Assembly: GCF_016698645.1 (NCBI RefSeq)
Contig: NZ_CP068047.1
Span: 1,585,001 to 1,649,000, forward strand
Origin: Devosia oryziradicis
GTDB lineage: Bacteria; Pseudomonadota; Alphaproteobacteria; Rhizobiales; Devosiaceae
Length of the DNA: 64,000 bases
Reading direction: 5' to 3'
A program made the translations under genes and the position numbers. Each line of letters opens with the position of its first letter. The stretch's first letter is position 1. Positions 16,341 through 25,146 of the stretch are shown one piece after another. The notes beneath the pieces are model-generated. The model was not told the origin of the DNA. It saw nothing but the letters and a program-made list of their open reading frames with translations, and did no database searches.

Positions 16341-17051
16341 TTACGCCTTGATTTGCGTCCGCTGCAGTTGCTGCACGTCCGATGTCAGCTGCTTGCCGGT
16401 CTGGAGGTAGTAAGCCCGCTCGGCAATGTTGGTGGCGTGGTCGCCGATGCGCTCCAGGCTCTTGGCGCAGAACAGCAGATGCGTGCACGGGGTGATGTTG
16501 CGCGGATCTTCCATCATGTAGGTGAGGAGTTCGCGGAACAGCGAGGTGTGCATGGCATCGACCTCGTCATCGCGGTTGCAGACGTCGATGGCGGCGGCGG
16601 AATCGCGGCTGGCGTAGGCGTCGAGCGCGCCCTTGATCTGGCGCAGGACCAGGGCCGTCATGTTCTTGACGCCGTTATAGAACGTCGGCTGCAGGCTGAG
16701 GCCCTCGAGCTTGAGCGAGCGACGGGCCAGTTGCTTGGCCATATCGCCGACCCGTTCGAGATCGGAGGCGACGTGGATGGCGGTGACGATCGACCGCAGG
16801 TCGCTGGCCATGGGCTGGCGGCGTGCGATCATGGAAACCGCCATGTCGTCGATCCTACGCTGCATTTCGTCGATGCGCTGGTCGGCGATGATGGTGAGGT
16901 CGGCCAGCTCGCGGTCGAGCTTGAGCAGGGCCTTGGTGCCGTTTTCAATGGCGACTTCGACCTGGCCACCCATCTCGGCGATGGTCTGGGCGAGGGCAAC
17001 GAGTTCGTCATTGTAGGACGAGACGATGTGGTCTTTGCCGATATTGGCCAT
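16341..17051 (-). CDS. phoU: Phosphate signalling protein PhoU
   Basis: A 236-residue protein with the two-fold repeated three-helix bundle of PhoU. The metal-binding ExxxD-type motifs appear as ATSDLERVGDMAKQLARR-like (HVASDLERVGDMA, near residue 95) and CAKSLERIGDHATNIAERA (near residue 198). PhoU links Pst transporter activity to the PhoR/PhoB system and represses the regulon when phosphate is plentiful. It lies 20 nt after pstB on the same strand and belongs to the pst operon. Confidence 0.96.
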   Translation of the reverse strand: MANIGKDHIVSSYNDELVALAQTIAEMGGQVEVAIENGTKALLKLDRELADLTIIADQRIDEMQRRIDDMAVSMIARRQPMASDLRSIVTAIHVASDLERVGDMAKQLARRSLKLEGLSLQPTFYNGVKNMTALVLRQIKGALDAYASRDSAAAIDVCNRDDEVDAMHTSLFRELLTYMMEDPRNITPCTHLLFCAKSLERIGDHATNIAERAYYLQTGKQLTSDVQQLQRTQIKA

Positions 17052-17071
17052 GTTTTGCTCCTCCGGTCCCG

Positions 17072-17917
17072 TCAGCCGATACGGCCCATTATGTAGTCCT
17101 GGGTCTGCTTGTTGACCGGATTGGTGAAGATATCTTCGGTCACGCCTTCTTCGATCAGGTTGCCCAGGTGAAAGAAGGCCGTGCGCTGCGAAACGCGAGC
17201 GGCCTGCTGCATCGAGTGGGTGACGATGACGATGGTGTAGTTTTCACGCAGTTCGTCAATCAGCTCTTCGATGATGGCGGTGGCGATCGGGTCGAGGGCC
17301 GAGCAGGGCTCGTCCATCAGGATGACCTCAGGCCCCACGGCAATGGCGCGGGCAATGCACAGGCGCTGTTGCTGGCCGCCGGAGAGGCCGGTGCCGGGTT
17401 CGTTGAGGCGATCCTTGACCTCTTCGAACAGGCCGGCCTTGCGCAGCGAGGATACCACGATCTCGTCCATGTCGGTCTTAGACTTGGCGAGGCCATGAAT
17501 CTTGGGTCCATAGGCGACGTTGTCATAGATCGACTTGGGGAAGGGATTGGGCTTCTGGAACACCATGCCGATGCGGGCCCGCAGTTCGACCACGTCGAGG
17601 CTGGGGTCGTAGATGTCCTCGCCATCGAGCTTGATCGTGCCGCCCACCTTGGCGCCTTCGATCGTGTCGTTCATGCGGTTGATGCAGCGCAGGAAGGTCG
17701 ACTTGCCACAGCCCGACGGTCCGATGAAGGAGGTCACGGCGCGGTCGGGAATGTCGATGGAAATGCCGTGCAGGGCCTGCTTGGCACCATAGTGAACCGT
17801 CACGTCGCGAGCGGTCAGGCGGATGGGTCGCTCGAGGGCGTCCGTGGGGTTCATGGCTGAATTCACCGATTGTTGGGTCATCTTAACCTTGCCGGCCAGC
17901 ATATCCATTTGAGACAT
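17072..17917 (-). CDS. pstB: Phosphate ABC transporter ATP-binding protein PstB
   Basis: An ABC ATPase of about 281 residues that energises phosphate uptake. It shows Walker [10 protein letters not shown], the signature [14 protein letters not shown], Walker [16 protein letters not shown] and the switch His in [14 protein letters not shown]. The start is uncertain. The first ATG (17917) has AAGG touching it, while the ATG three codons later (17908) has AAGGA at good spacing. A third ATG, followed by [10 protein letters not shown], is also possible. The short N-terminal tail is not conserved, so function is unaffected. Confidence 0.95.
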   Translation of the reverse strand: MSQMDMLAGKVKMTQQSVNSAMNPTDALERPIRLTARDVTVHYGAKQALHGISIDIPDRAVTSFIGPSGCGKSTFLRCINRMNDTIEGAKVGGTIKLDGEDIYDPSLDVVELRARIGMVFQKPNPFPKSIYDNVAYGPKIHGLAKSKTDMDEIVVSSLRKAGLFEEVKDRLNEPGTGLSGGQQQRLCIARAIAVGPEVILMDEPCSALDPIATAIIEELIDELRENYTIVIVTHSMQQAARVSQRTAFFHLGNLIEEGVTEDIFTNPVNKQTQDYIMGRIG

Positions 17918-17938
17918 CCTTGTATCCAGACGTTGCGA

Positions 17939-19303
17939 TCAGGCGCGCTTTTCGAGGCGCGAGCGCAGGTAAATGGCGACGCCGTTGAGGCAGATCATGA
18001 CCAGGAGAAGCACCATGATTGCGGCGGCCGTGCGGGGTTCGAAGAAGTTGCGGTTTTCATTGCCCTGCCAGAGGTAGATCTGCACGGGCAAGGCAGTGGC
18101 CTGGTCGAGCGGGGTGGCGGGTACGGCGGCCACGAAGGCTTTCATGCCGATCAGCAGGAGCGGGGCGGTTTCGCCCAGAGCATGGGCGACACCCAGGATG
18201 GTGGCGGTCAGGATCGAGGGGAAGGTGACCGGTAGCACATGGTGGAACACCATCTGCGTCTTGCTGGCGCCCATGCCCAGCGCGGCTTGGCGCAGAGCGG
18301 GGGACACGCCGAGCAGGGCACCGCGGGTGGCGATGATGATGGTGGGCAGGGTCATCAGGGTCAGCACCAGGCCGCCGACGATGGGCGCCGAGATCGGCAG
18401 GTGCATGTAGTTGATGAAGACTGCGGCGCCGAGCAGGCCGAAGACAATGGAAGGCACGGCCGCCAGGTTGTTGATGTTGACCTCGATGAAATCGGTCAGC
18501 CGCGACTTGGGCGCGAATTCCTCGAGGTAGATGGCGGAGGCAACCCCGATCGGCACCGCGAGGAAGATGACGATCAGCATCATCCACAGCGTGCCGACAA
18601 AGGCGCCCAGCAGGCCGGCGGAGGCAGGCGCGGCGCGGCTGTCGACATTGGTGAAGATCGACCAGGCAAAGCCGTTGGTGATGGTGCCATTGGCAACGAA
18701 TTCGTCGATCAGCGCACGGGCAGGCGCCGAAAGCTGTTGCTGCGCATCGCCGAGCGAGCGGTCGATATTGCCGCGGATCCAGTTGACGGCATTGGCCGAG
18801 GCCAGCACGTCGACGTCCACCGTCTTGCCGAGCAGGGTCGGGTCGGCAACGAACATTTCGCGCACTTCGTGTCGGGCGTCGGTCTCTGCGATGGAAAGGA
18901 TTTCCTTGGTGTCGATGTCATAGCCGGCGGGCGCCGCGGCACGGAGCGAGGCCTCGATGACCTTGTTCCAGTTGAGCAGTGCCAGGTCGCGCTGCCATTT
19001 GAGGTTGGCAGCCTGGAAATCGGCGTCGGACTGGCCCTCGGCGCGGACCGGGGCCGGATCGGCCTTGATCAGCGCGGGATCGAAGGTCACCGCCAGATGC
19101 AGGTTCGACTGCGTGAAGGCGGGCGCACCCTTGCGGACGATATCGACAAACAGCAGGGCGACAAAGCCGAGCGCCAGGATGATCGCCGCAAGCCCAAGGA
19201 CCCTGAAGATGGCCTCGCTGAGATGGCGCTTGCGCAGGCTGGCGCGAATGAGCCTGGTGCGCTCGACGGATGCCTGGCTGGTGGAGAGCGTATCGGTTGC
19301 CAT
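17939..19303 (-). CDS. pstA: Phosphate ABC transporter permease PstA (long form with DUF3333)
   Basis: A 454-residue permease, much longer than the roughly 300 residues of enterobacterial PstA. A first membrane segment (residues about 33-52) is followed by a soluble insert of about 180 residues, the DUF3333-type region typical of alphaproteobacterial PstA. The permease core comes next, with five further helices and the EAA-like loop SPALRQAALGMGASKTQMVFH. The C-terminus ends in a basic tail (RSRLEKRA). Its start codon overlaps the pstC stop as TAATG, so the two are translationally coupled. Confidence 0.95.
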   Translation of the reverse strand: MATDTLSTSQASVERTRLIRASLRKRHLSEAIFRVLGLAAIILALGFVALLFVDIVRKGAPAFTQSNLHLAVTFDPALIKADPAPVRAEGQSDADFQAANLKWQRDLALLNWNKVIEASLRAAAPAGYDIDTKEILSIAETDARHEVREMFVADPTLLGKTVDVDVLASANAVNWIRGNIDRSLGDAQQQLSAPARALIDEFVANGTITNGFAWSIFTNVDSRAAPASAGLLGAFVGTLWMMLIVIFLAVPIGVASAIYLEEFAPKSRLTDFIEVNINNLAAVPSIVFGLLGAAVFINYMHLPISAPIVGGLVLTLMTLPTIIIATRGALLGVSPALRQAALGMGASKTQMVFHHVLPVTFPSILTATILGVAHALGETAPLLLIGMKAFVAAVPATPLDQATALPVQIYLWQGNENRNFFEPRTAAAIMVLLLVMICLNGVAIYLRSRLEKRA

Positions 19304-20679
19304 TATTCGTACTGCTCCCGGAAGCGGCGCACGATGTAGAGCGCGAAGATGTTGAGGCAGAGGGTGATGACGAACAGCGTCAGGCCCAGCGCGAAGCCCA
19401 CCAGGGACTGCGGCCCGGCGAAATCGGTATCGCCGGTGAGCTGGTTGACGATGGAGACGGTGATGGTCGCCACCGGCTCGAAGGGATTGCCGCGGAGCAC
19501 CGGCGCATTGCCGGCCGCGAGCACCACGATCATGGTTTCACCCACGGCGCGGCTGACGGCGAGGAGGAAGGCGCCGACAATCCCGGGCAGGGCGGCGGGC
19601 AGCAGCACGTTGCGGATGGTTTCGGATTTGGTGGCGCCCAGGCCATAGGCGCCGTCGCGCAGGGTACGCGGCACCTGGTTGAGAATGTCATCCGACAGCG
19701 AGGACACGAAGGGAATGATCATGATGCCCATGACGACACCGGCCGTCAGCGCCGAGGTGGCGTTGATGTCGAGGCCCACGAGGTTACCGGCATCGCGCAG
19801 GAAGGGGCCGACCGTCACCAGAGCGAAGAAGCCGAAGACGATGGTGGGAATGCCGGCCAGGATTTCGATGATGGGCTTGGCGACGGCGCGCAGATTGCGG
19901 TGTGCGTACTGGCTGAGATAGATCGCCGCCATCAGGCCGACCGGTACGGCGACCAGCATGGCGATGGCGGTGATCATCAGCGTGCCGACCAGCAGCGGCA
20001 AAAGGCCGTAGCTGCCCCAATTTCCTGCCGAACCGGCATTGTTGGGGTTCCACACGGTACCGAAGAAGAAGTCGAGCGGGCTGATGAAGCTGAAAAAGCG
20101 GATCGCCTCGGTGACCAGCGAGGCCACGATGCCCACCGTGGTGAGGATGGCGACGGCCGAACAGGCGAGCAGCGCGATGTTGATAACGCGCTCGACCGCA
20201 TTGCGGGCGCGGTGGCGGGCAGTGATGCGGCTGCGAGCGTAGAGCAGCGCCGCGACACCGGCCACGGCGGCAGCGCCGATGACCACGAGGAAGGTAATGA
20301 ACTGGAACGAGCGCAACGCGTCGCCGGCCGTCTGCTCGTAGGGCAGGACCTCACCGGCAACACCGTAGCCGGAGGCTAGCGCGTTGATCCGGCCGATGGT
20401 GGCATTGAGACCTGTTTGGTCGAGCGACTGGAGCGTTTCGACCGGGATTTGCGAGACGATGAAATTGTGCGTGATGCCGTCGCCGAGCCATGCCCAGAGG
20501 CCGACAACCAGCAGAGCCGGCACCAGCGCCCAGATGGCGACGTAGGAGCCGTGGTATTGCGGGCGTGAGTGAACCTTGACGCCGTTCGTAGTCGCCAAAG
20601 CTCGGCTGCGCGACCAGCCGGACTGATACGCTACGCCGAGCAGAACCAGCAAAAGGCCGGCAATCACCAGGGAATTCAT
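19303..20679 (-). CDS. pstC: Phosphate ABC transporter permease PstC (long form)
   Basis: A 458-residue permease with an N-terminal membrane segment, then a pair of helices and a periplasmic stretch of about 80 residues before the core (LLVGTLMITAIAMLVAVPVGLMAAIYLSQYA onward). The EAA-like loop reads VPRTLRDGAYGLGATKSETIRNVLLP. It is also longer than enterobacterial PstC, in parallel with PstA. It forms the inner-membrane channel with PstA and lies 59 nt after pstS. Confidence 0.95.
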   Translation of the reverse strand: MNSLVIAGLLLVLLGVAYQSGWSRSRALATTNGVKVHSRPQYHGSYVAIWALVPALLVVGLWAWLGDGITHNFIVSQIPVETLQSLDQTGLNATIGRINALASGYGVAGEVLPYEQTAGDALRSFQFITFLVVIGAAAVAGVAALLYARSRITARHRARNAVERVINIALLACSAVAILTTVGIVASLVTEAIRFFSFISPLDFFFGTVWNPNNAGSAGNWGSYGLLPLLVGTLMITAIAMLVAVPVGLMAAIYLSQYAHRNLRAVAKPIIEILAGIPTIVFGFFALVTVGPFLRDAGNLVGLDINATSALTAGVVMGIMIIPFVSSLSDDILNQVPRTLRDGAYGLGATKSETIRNVLLPAALPGIVGAFLLAVSRAVGETMIVVLAAGNAPVLRGNPFEPVATITVSIVNQLTGDTDFAGPQSLVGFALGLTLFVITLCLNIFALYIVRRFREQYE

Positions 20680-20738
20680 TGTTCGCGCCCCCGCGGAGGA
20701 ATGAAGTGGGCCGCGCCTGGCGGCGCGGCCCCTTGGTC

Positions 20739-21758
20739 TTATTGAGCGCCGGCTTCGAAGGCAGCCAGGACTTCAGCGGTCTTTTCGGCAGGCTGCGGGA
20801 TGAGGCCAGCGGCTTCCAGCGCGCCACCTGCACCCGACATCTGCTCGGACAGGAAGAACTGGACGTATTCTTCGATGCCCGGGATCACGCCGATATGCTG
20901 GCCCTTGACGTAGAAGAACAGCGGACGGGACACCGGGTATTCGCCTGCGGCAACCGACTCGGGCGAGGGAACGACGCCGTTGATGGTCGCGACCTTAAGG
21001 GTGTCGGTGTTCTGTTCGTAGAACGACAGGCCGAAGACGCCCACAGTGTCGGGATTGGACGACAGGCGAGCCAGGGTTTCGGTGTAGTCGCCCGAGATTT
21101 CGATGACGACGTCCTGACGGAAGGTGGTCAGGGCAGCGTCCTTTTCCTCGTCGCTCAGGCCTTCGGGGAGGCCGGCTTCTTCGGCGCCGGCGTCGACAAC
21201 TTCGAGCTGGAACACTTCACGGGTGCCGTGGTTGGTGCCCGGGATGGCCAGCGAGATGGCCTGGTCTGGGAGCGACGGGTCGATTTCGGACCACTTGGTG
21301 TAGGGGTTGTCCACCAGCGCGCCGTCCACCGGGACCTTGGCGGCGATGGCCTTGTAAACCTGGAGCGGGGTCAGGGCGAAGTCCGGACCCGAAGCGGACG
21401 AAGCGAACACGATGCCGTCATAGCCGAACTGGATTTCACGGATGTCGGTGACGCCTGCGGCGGTGCAGGCTTCGAGCTCGCTGTCCTTGATCTTGCGCGA
21501 TGCATTGGCGATGTCGATGGTGTTGTCGCCGACGCCTTCACAGAACTGCTTGAGGCCACCGCCGGTACCGCCCGAGCCGACGACCGGAGTCTTGAACTCG
21601 GGGAAAGCGGCGCCGAATTCTTCGGCCACGATCGAGGCGAAGGGCAGAACGGTCGACGAGCCCGCGACCTGGATGGTGTCGCGCGATTGGGCGAAAGCGG
21701 GGGCGCCGAACGCGACGAGCGCGAGCACGGCAGCACTGGCGAAAAGTGCAGACTTCAT
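20739..21758 (-). CDS. pstS: Phosphate-binding periplasmic protein PstS
   Basis: A 339-residue high-affinity phosphate-binding protein. The signal peptide KSALFASAAVLALVAFGAPAFAQ leads into IQVAGSSTVLPFASIVAEEFG, the usual phosphate-binding opening. Further binding motifs are VGSGGTGGGLKQFCEG near residue 60 and NHGTREVFQLEVV near residue 165. It is the first gene of pstS-pstC-pstA-pstB-phoU and has a phased Pho box array upstream. Confidence 0.96.
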   Translation of the reverse strand: MKSALFASAAVLALVAFGAPAFAQSRDTIQVAGSSTVLPFASIVAEEFGAAFPEFKTPVVGSGGTGGGLKQFCEGVGDNTIDIANASRKIKDSELEACTAAGVTDIREIQFGYDGIVFASSASGPDFALTPLQVYKAIAAKVPVDGALVDNPYTKWSEIDPSLPDQAISLAIPGTNHGTREVFQLEVVDAGAEEAGLPEGLSDEEKDAALTTFRQDVVIEISGDYTETLARLSSNPDTVGVFGLSFYEQNTDTLKVATINGVVPSPESVAAGEYPVSRPLFFYVKGQHIGVIPGIEEYVQFFLSEQMSGAGGALEAAGLIPQPAEKTAEVLAAFEAGAQ

Positions 21759-21851
21759 GGGATTTCCCTTCGGAATTCAGTTCAAACCTGGCTGGCCGAT
21801 CCGGCAGTTCATTCCCCGGCGCCGCCCTTTGACGTGGGGACCATATGTGGG

Positions 21852-21894
21852 CTCGGCGACAGTTTTATTGCGGTCGCGTGACGCGTTTATGACG
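21852..21894 (-). promoter_or_regulatory. pstS: Pho box array upstream of pstS
   Basis: Read on the minus strand, the GTCA core of the PhoB repeat occurs at 0 and +11 (GTCATAAACGC then GTCAC). A degenerate unit lies at +22 and GTCG at +33. The first pair matches CTGTCAT-N4-CTGTCAC closely, including the A-rich spacer. The array lies about 95-135 nt before the pstS ATG, a normal distance for the PhoB-dependent promoter of this operon. Confidence 0.8.
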
Positions 21895-22029
21895 ATCCAA
21901 CGCTCTGATTTCAAAGTGAAATTTACGTAGTACCACGCGACAGCGGACGCTTTGTCGAATGAATCGTGATAGGCAGCGGCATCTTGTTTGAGGCGGTGTT
22001 GGTGTCGATCACCACCCTGGAAGGCACGC

Positions 22030-22785
22030 TTAGCGCAGCAGCGGGCGCACTTCCGCCTGCACCTTGCGCATCAGGGGCAGGAAATTGGCGATCATGTGCG
22101 AGGTCGAGGCTCTGGCCGACTGCGCGCCGATATTGAGCGCCGCCACCGTGTGCCCCTGGGCATTGAACAGCGGCACGGCGATGGAGCAGAGGCCCAGTTC
22201 AAGCTCCTCGTCGATCACCGCAAAGCCCTGTGCCGCCACCACCGCGAGTTCGGTGGTGATCGAGGGCAGATCGGCCTTGGTCTTGGCCGTATAGGCAATC
22301 AGTTCGGAGCGGTTGAGCACTTCCCGGGCCGCCGGCGGGGGTAGGGCGGCCAGCAGGATGCGACCCATCGACGTGCAATAGGCCGGCAGGCGCGCGCCAG
22401 CGCCCAGGTTGATCGACATCACTCGGCGATAAGAGGCACGGGCGATATAGAGGATCTCGGTATTGTCGAGAACGGCGGCCGAAGAGCTTTCGTTGATCTG
22501 ACCTGACAACTCCTCGAGAAACGGCTGGATCAGGCGCGGCAGCGGCGTCGCCGCCAGGTAGGAGTGGCCCAGGTTGAGAACGCGCGGCGTCAGGCGGAAG
22601 AACTTTCCGTCATAGCTGGCATAGCCCAGGTGGACCAAAGTCAGCAGGCACCGCCGCGCAGTGGCACGCTCCAGACCGGTGCGATTGGCAACATCGGTGA
22701 TTGACTGGCTGGCATGCTCTTCGTCGAAGCATTCGATGACCGAGAGGCCCTTGACCAGGCCATTGATGATATCGCCTTCGCGCAT
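22030..22785 (-). CDS. IclR family regulator, PcaR/PobR type
   Basis: A 251-residue IclR-family regulator. The N-terminal helix-turn-helix covers SITDVANRTGLERATARRCLLTLVHLGYA, and the effector domain holds LPAYCTSMGRILLAAL and GFAVIDEELELGLCSIAVPLF. These resemble PcaR/PcaU/PobR regulators of aromatic acid catabolism. The opening REGDIINGLVKGLSVIECF is also typical. No pca or pob genes are adjacent, so the target is unknown. The ATG at 22785 is chosen because AAGGAG precedes it by 6 nt. An upstream in-frame start at 22839 lacks such a site. Confidence 0.88.
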   Translation of the reverse strand: MREGDIINGLVKGLSVIECFDEEHASQSITDVANRTGLERATARRCLLTLVHLGYASYDGKFFRLTPRVLNLGHSYLAATPLPRLIQPFLEELSGQINESSSAAVLDNTEILYIARASYRRVMSINLGAGARLPAYCTSMGRILLAALPPPAAREVLNRSELIAYTAKTKADLPSITTELAVVAAQGFAVIDEELELGLCSIAVPLFNAQGHTVAALNIGAQSARASTSHMIANFLPLMRKVQAEVRPLLR

Positions 22786-22949
22786 CGGTGCTCCTTGCTC
22801 TCGTGGTCCGTCGTGATAACACGGGCGTTTGGCGAACAAACAGCGATATACGCACGGTCAGACCCGACCGGGCCGCTGATAGCGATCTGGTCGCAGGTTA
22901 GCCCACTTCCCTCTTGCCAGCGGGCGATACCCTGCTAAGACGCGAGCGG

Positions 22950-23025
22950 GGGCCTATAGCTCAATGGTTAGAGCCGACCGCTCATAACGGTCTGGTTCCA
23001 GGTTCGAGTCCTGGTGGGCCCACCA
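22950..23025 (+). tRNA. tRNA with anticodon CAT, probably tRNA-Ile2 (lysidine-modified)
   Basis: A complete 76-nt cloverleaf with encoded CCA. The acceptor stem is GGGCCTA/TGGGCCC, the D arm GCTC-AATGGTTA-GAGC, the anticodon stem GACCG/CGGTC with loop CTCATAA, the variable loop TGGTT, and the T arm CCAGG-TTCGAGT-CCTGG. A G1-C72 pair and the lack of a GGG/CCC anticodon stem exclude the initiator. The short D loop and the acceptor resemble bacterial tRNA-Ile(CAT), which reads AUA after lysidine modification. Elongator tRNA-Met remains possible. Confidence 0.93.
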
Positions 23026-23063
23026 ATCCTTCTCCAGTTGTTGCCTCGCGCGGATAACCCGAG

Positions 23064-24101
23064 TCAGCGGGGCTTCAGTGATCCGCGAAGGATGGCTGGC
23101 ATTTCGATCAAGGCTTCGCCTGCCGGGTGCGGTCCGAGCAGCATCTCGACGGCGCGGCGACCCATGGCTTCGTGGGGCAGGCCGATGGTCGTCAGGCCGG
23201 GCCGGAGGTATGAGGCCAGTTCGTCATTGTCGAACGACACCAGCGAGACATCGCGCGGAATGACTAGGCCGACCTCGCTCAGGGCCTGGTAGGCGCCGAA
23301 GGCGAGGCGATCGTTGAGGCAGAGGATTGCCTGAGGCTTGCCATGTCCGAGCATGGCCTGGACCAGGTCGTAGCCGGGTGCCGGCTCCCAGTTCCAGGTG
23401 CTCAGTTCAAGATCAAAGGCCAGGCCCTGGGCACGCATCTCGTCGCGAATGCCGGAAAGCCGGCGAGAGATGGATTCGGAACGGAAGAGGCCGCGCTCCT
23501 CTTCGGCATTGTGGCCGAGCAGGACGATGTCGCTGCGTACGCCCGTACCGGCCAGCAGGCGGACTGCGGCGCGGCCGCCTTCATACTCGTCAGGCAATAC
23601 CGAGGCAGGGAAGCGGGCGCTGGTGCCGTTGAGCATTACGACGGGCACATTGACGGCAAGGTCCGGCACGAAGACCTCGCGCGCACGCATGGCGGCGAAG
23701 ATCAACCCATCGACCTGGCGATCGAGGGCCGCCTCCACCGCTTCGATTTCCCGTGCGGGTTCGCCGCCTGTTTCGAGCACCAGCATGACATGCTTGGCCT
23801 GCTCGGCTGCCGCCAGAGCGCCGCGGATGAGGCCGCTGGCGAAACGGGTCGTCGCGACATAGTCCGAAATGAAGGCGATGGTGCGCGACTTGTCGGTCCG
23901 CAGGGCACGCGCGGCAGCATTGGGCCGATAGCCAAGGCTGGCGGCGGCGGCATGCACCTTGGCATGGGCATCGGCGGATAGACGCGTGTCGGGGCGCCCC
24001 GTCAGGATCATGGACGCGGCGGCGGTGGAAAGGCCGGCCAGGCGGGCGACATCTGCCAGTGTAACGCGCTTCTTCTGCAAGCGTTGTCGCCCCTGTCCCA
24101 T
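23064..24101 (-). CDS. LacI family transcriptional regulator
   Basis: A 345-residue LacI-type repressor. The helix-turn-helix reads VTLADVARLAGLSTAAASMIL, the hinge-helix region ends SLGYRPNAAARALRT, and the sugar-binding domain follows (IAFISDYVATTRFASGLIRGAL). AILCLNDRLAFGAYQALSEVGLVIPRDVSLVSFDND is the conserved C-terminal ligand region. The ATG at 24101 gives the normal spacing to the HTH. The in-frame start at 24158 adds an atypical tail. It is divergent from the hydrolase gene across one palindrome, and a second copy lies before the ABC genes, so it probably represses both and itself. Confidence 0.9.
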   Translation of the reverse strand: MGQGRQRLQKKRVTLADVARLAGLSTAAASMILTGRPDTRLSADAHAKVHAAAASLGYRPNAAARALRTDKSRTIAFISDYVATTRFASGLIRGALAAAEQAKHVMLVLETGGEPAREIEAVEAALDRQVDGLIFAAMRAREVFVPDLAVNVPVVMLNGTSARFPASVLPDEYEGGRAAVRLLAGTGVRSDIVLLGHNAEEERGLFRSESISRRLSGIRDEMRAQGLAFDLELSTWNWEPAPGYDLVQAMLGHGKPQAILCLNDRLAFGAYQALSEVGLVIPRDVSLVSFDNDELASYLRPGLTTIGLPHEAMGRRAVEMLLGPHPAGEALIEMPAILRGSLKPR

Positions 24102-24159
24102 CGGCCATCTGGATAGCCACGTGGCTTCCGCTTGACAACCACTTCCAACCACGGTCATT

Positions 24160-24175
24160 GCTAAATGGTTTTAGC
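24160..24175. promoter_or_regulatory. LacI-type operator, copy 1
   Basis: GCTAAATGGTTTTAGC is a perfect palindrome of the form GCTAAA-N4-TTTAGC between the divergent lacI-like gene and the hydrolase gene. A TTGACA lies upstream at 24132-24137. The same palindrome recurs at 26350. Confidence 0.8.
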
Positions 24176-24186
24176 AGGGGATTCAG

Positions 24187-25146
24187 ATGGCTTTCAACCT
24201 ACCCGATCATTGGGTCTGGGATTTCTGGCTGGCCGATGACGGTGCGCGCCATCATCTGTTTTACTTGCATGCGCCCAAGTCGCTGGGTGACCCCAATCTG
24301 CGGCATCGCAATGCGCGCATCGGACATGCCAGTTCAACCGATCTGCGGGAATGGACCGACCACGGCCAGGTGTTCGATGCGGGTGCGGCAGGCAGTTTCG
24401 ACGGCAGCGCCACCTGGACGGGCAGCGTCGTACGCGGTGCCGACGGGCTGTGGCGCATGTTCTATACCGGCTCCCGGTTCCTGGCGCCCGACAGCAACGC
24501 CAATATCGAGACGGTCGGACTTGCGACTTCCCAGGACCTGTTCGAATGGACCAAGCAGGCGGGTCCAGTCTGTGTCGCCGACCCGCGCTGGTACGAGACG
24601 CTGGGCACATCGAGCTGGCCGGAAGAAGCCTGGCGCGACCCTTGGGTTTTCTGGCGGGAGGCAGACCAGAGCTGGCACATGCTGCTCACTGCACGCGGCA
24701 AGGAGGGCACGGAGCCCGATCGCGGTGTCATGGCGCACGCTACCTCACCCGATCTCGCATCGTGGACCGTGCAGCCGCCACTGAGTGAAGCGGGCAGCGG
24801 GTTCGCCCATCTCGAAGTCTTCCAGGTCGTCGCGATTGATGGACAGAACCATCTGGTCTTCTGCTGCGATGCGGCAAAGCTGGCCGGAGCGCGGTCGGGC
24901 CAGGCTGGCGGCATCTGGAGCCTGCCGGTGCGCGACATGCCGGGCCGTGTCGATTTCAGGCAGGCGCGGCTGCTGGTCGACGAGCGGCTCTATGCGGGGC
25001 GCGTCGCCGTCGACAGGCAGGGCGTCCCCTGGCTGCTCGCCTTCAATAATGTGGGGGCTGGCGAAAACTTCGTCGGTGGCGTCTGTGATCCGATCCGCCT
25101 TGTCACCGATGACGATGGCTACCTGGCCGTGGAGGCCACGCCATGA
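24187..25146 (+). CDS. Glycoside hydrolase of the GH32/GH68/GH43 five-bladed propeller type
   Basis: A 319-residue protein without signal peptide, so cytoplasmic. Three acidic residues match the clan's catalytic triad. These are Asp12 in WVWDFW (nucleophile position), Asp151 in the hallmark WRDPWVFW, and Glu210 in AHLEVFQ (acid/base position). Repeated blade motifs (GHASSTDLREWT, GLATSQDLFEWT, AHATSPDLASWT) are typical of the beta-propeller. Its best guess is a fructosidase-like hydrolase acting on an imported oligosaccharide. The substrate is not readable. It has AGGGGAT before the ATG and overlaps the next gene by 4 nt (ATGA). Confidence 0.8.
   Translation: MAFNLPDHWVWDFWLADDGARHHLFYLHAPKSLGDPNLRHRNARIGHASSTDLREWTDHGQVFDAGAAGSFDGSATWTGSVVRGADGLWRMFYTGSRFLAPDSNANIETVGLATSQDLFEWTKQAGPVCVADPRWYETLGTSSWPEEAWRDPWVFWREADQSWHMLLTARGKEGTEPDRGVMAHATSPDLASWTVQPPLSEAGSGFAHLEVFQVVAIDGQNHLVFCCDAAKLAGARSGQAGGIWSLPVRDMPGRVDFRQARLLVDERLYAGRVAVDRQGVPWLLAFNNVGAGENFVGGVCDPIRLVTDDDGYLAVEATP

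Noticed and set aside
22950..23025. Initiator tRNA-fMet
   Set aside because: It has a G1-C72 pair and lacks the three G-C pairs at the anticodon stem, so it is not the initiator.
24155..24175. A -10 box at normal spacing from TTGACA at 24132
   Set aside because: No convincing -10 was found 16-18 nt downstream, so only the operator is reported for this promoter.
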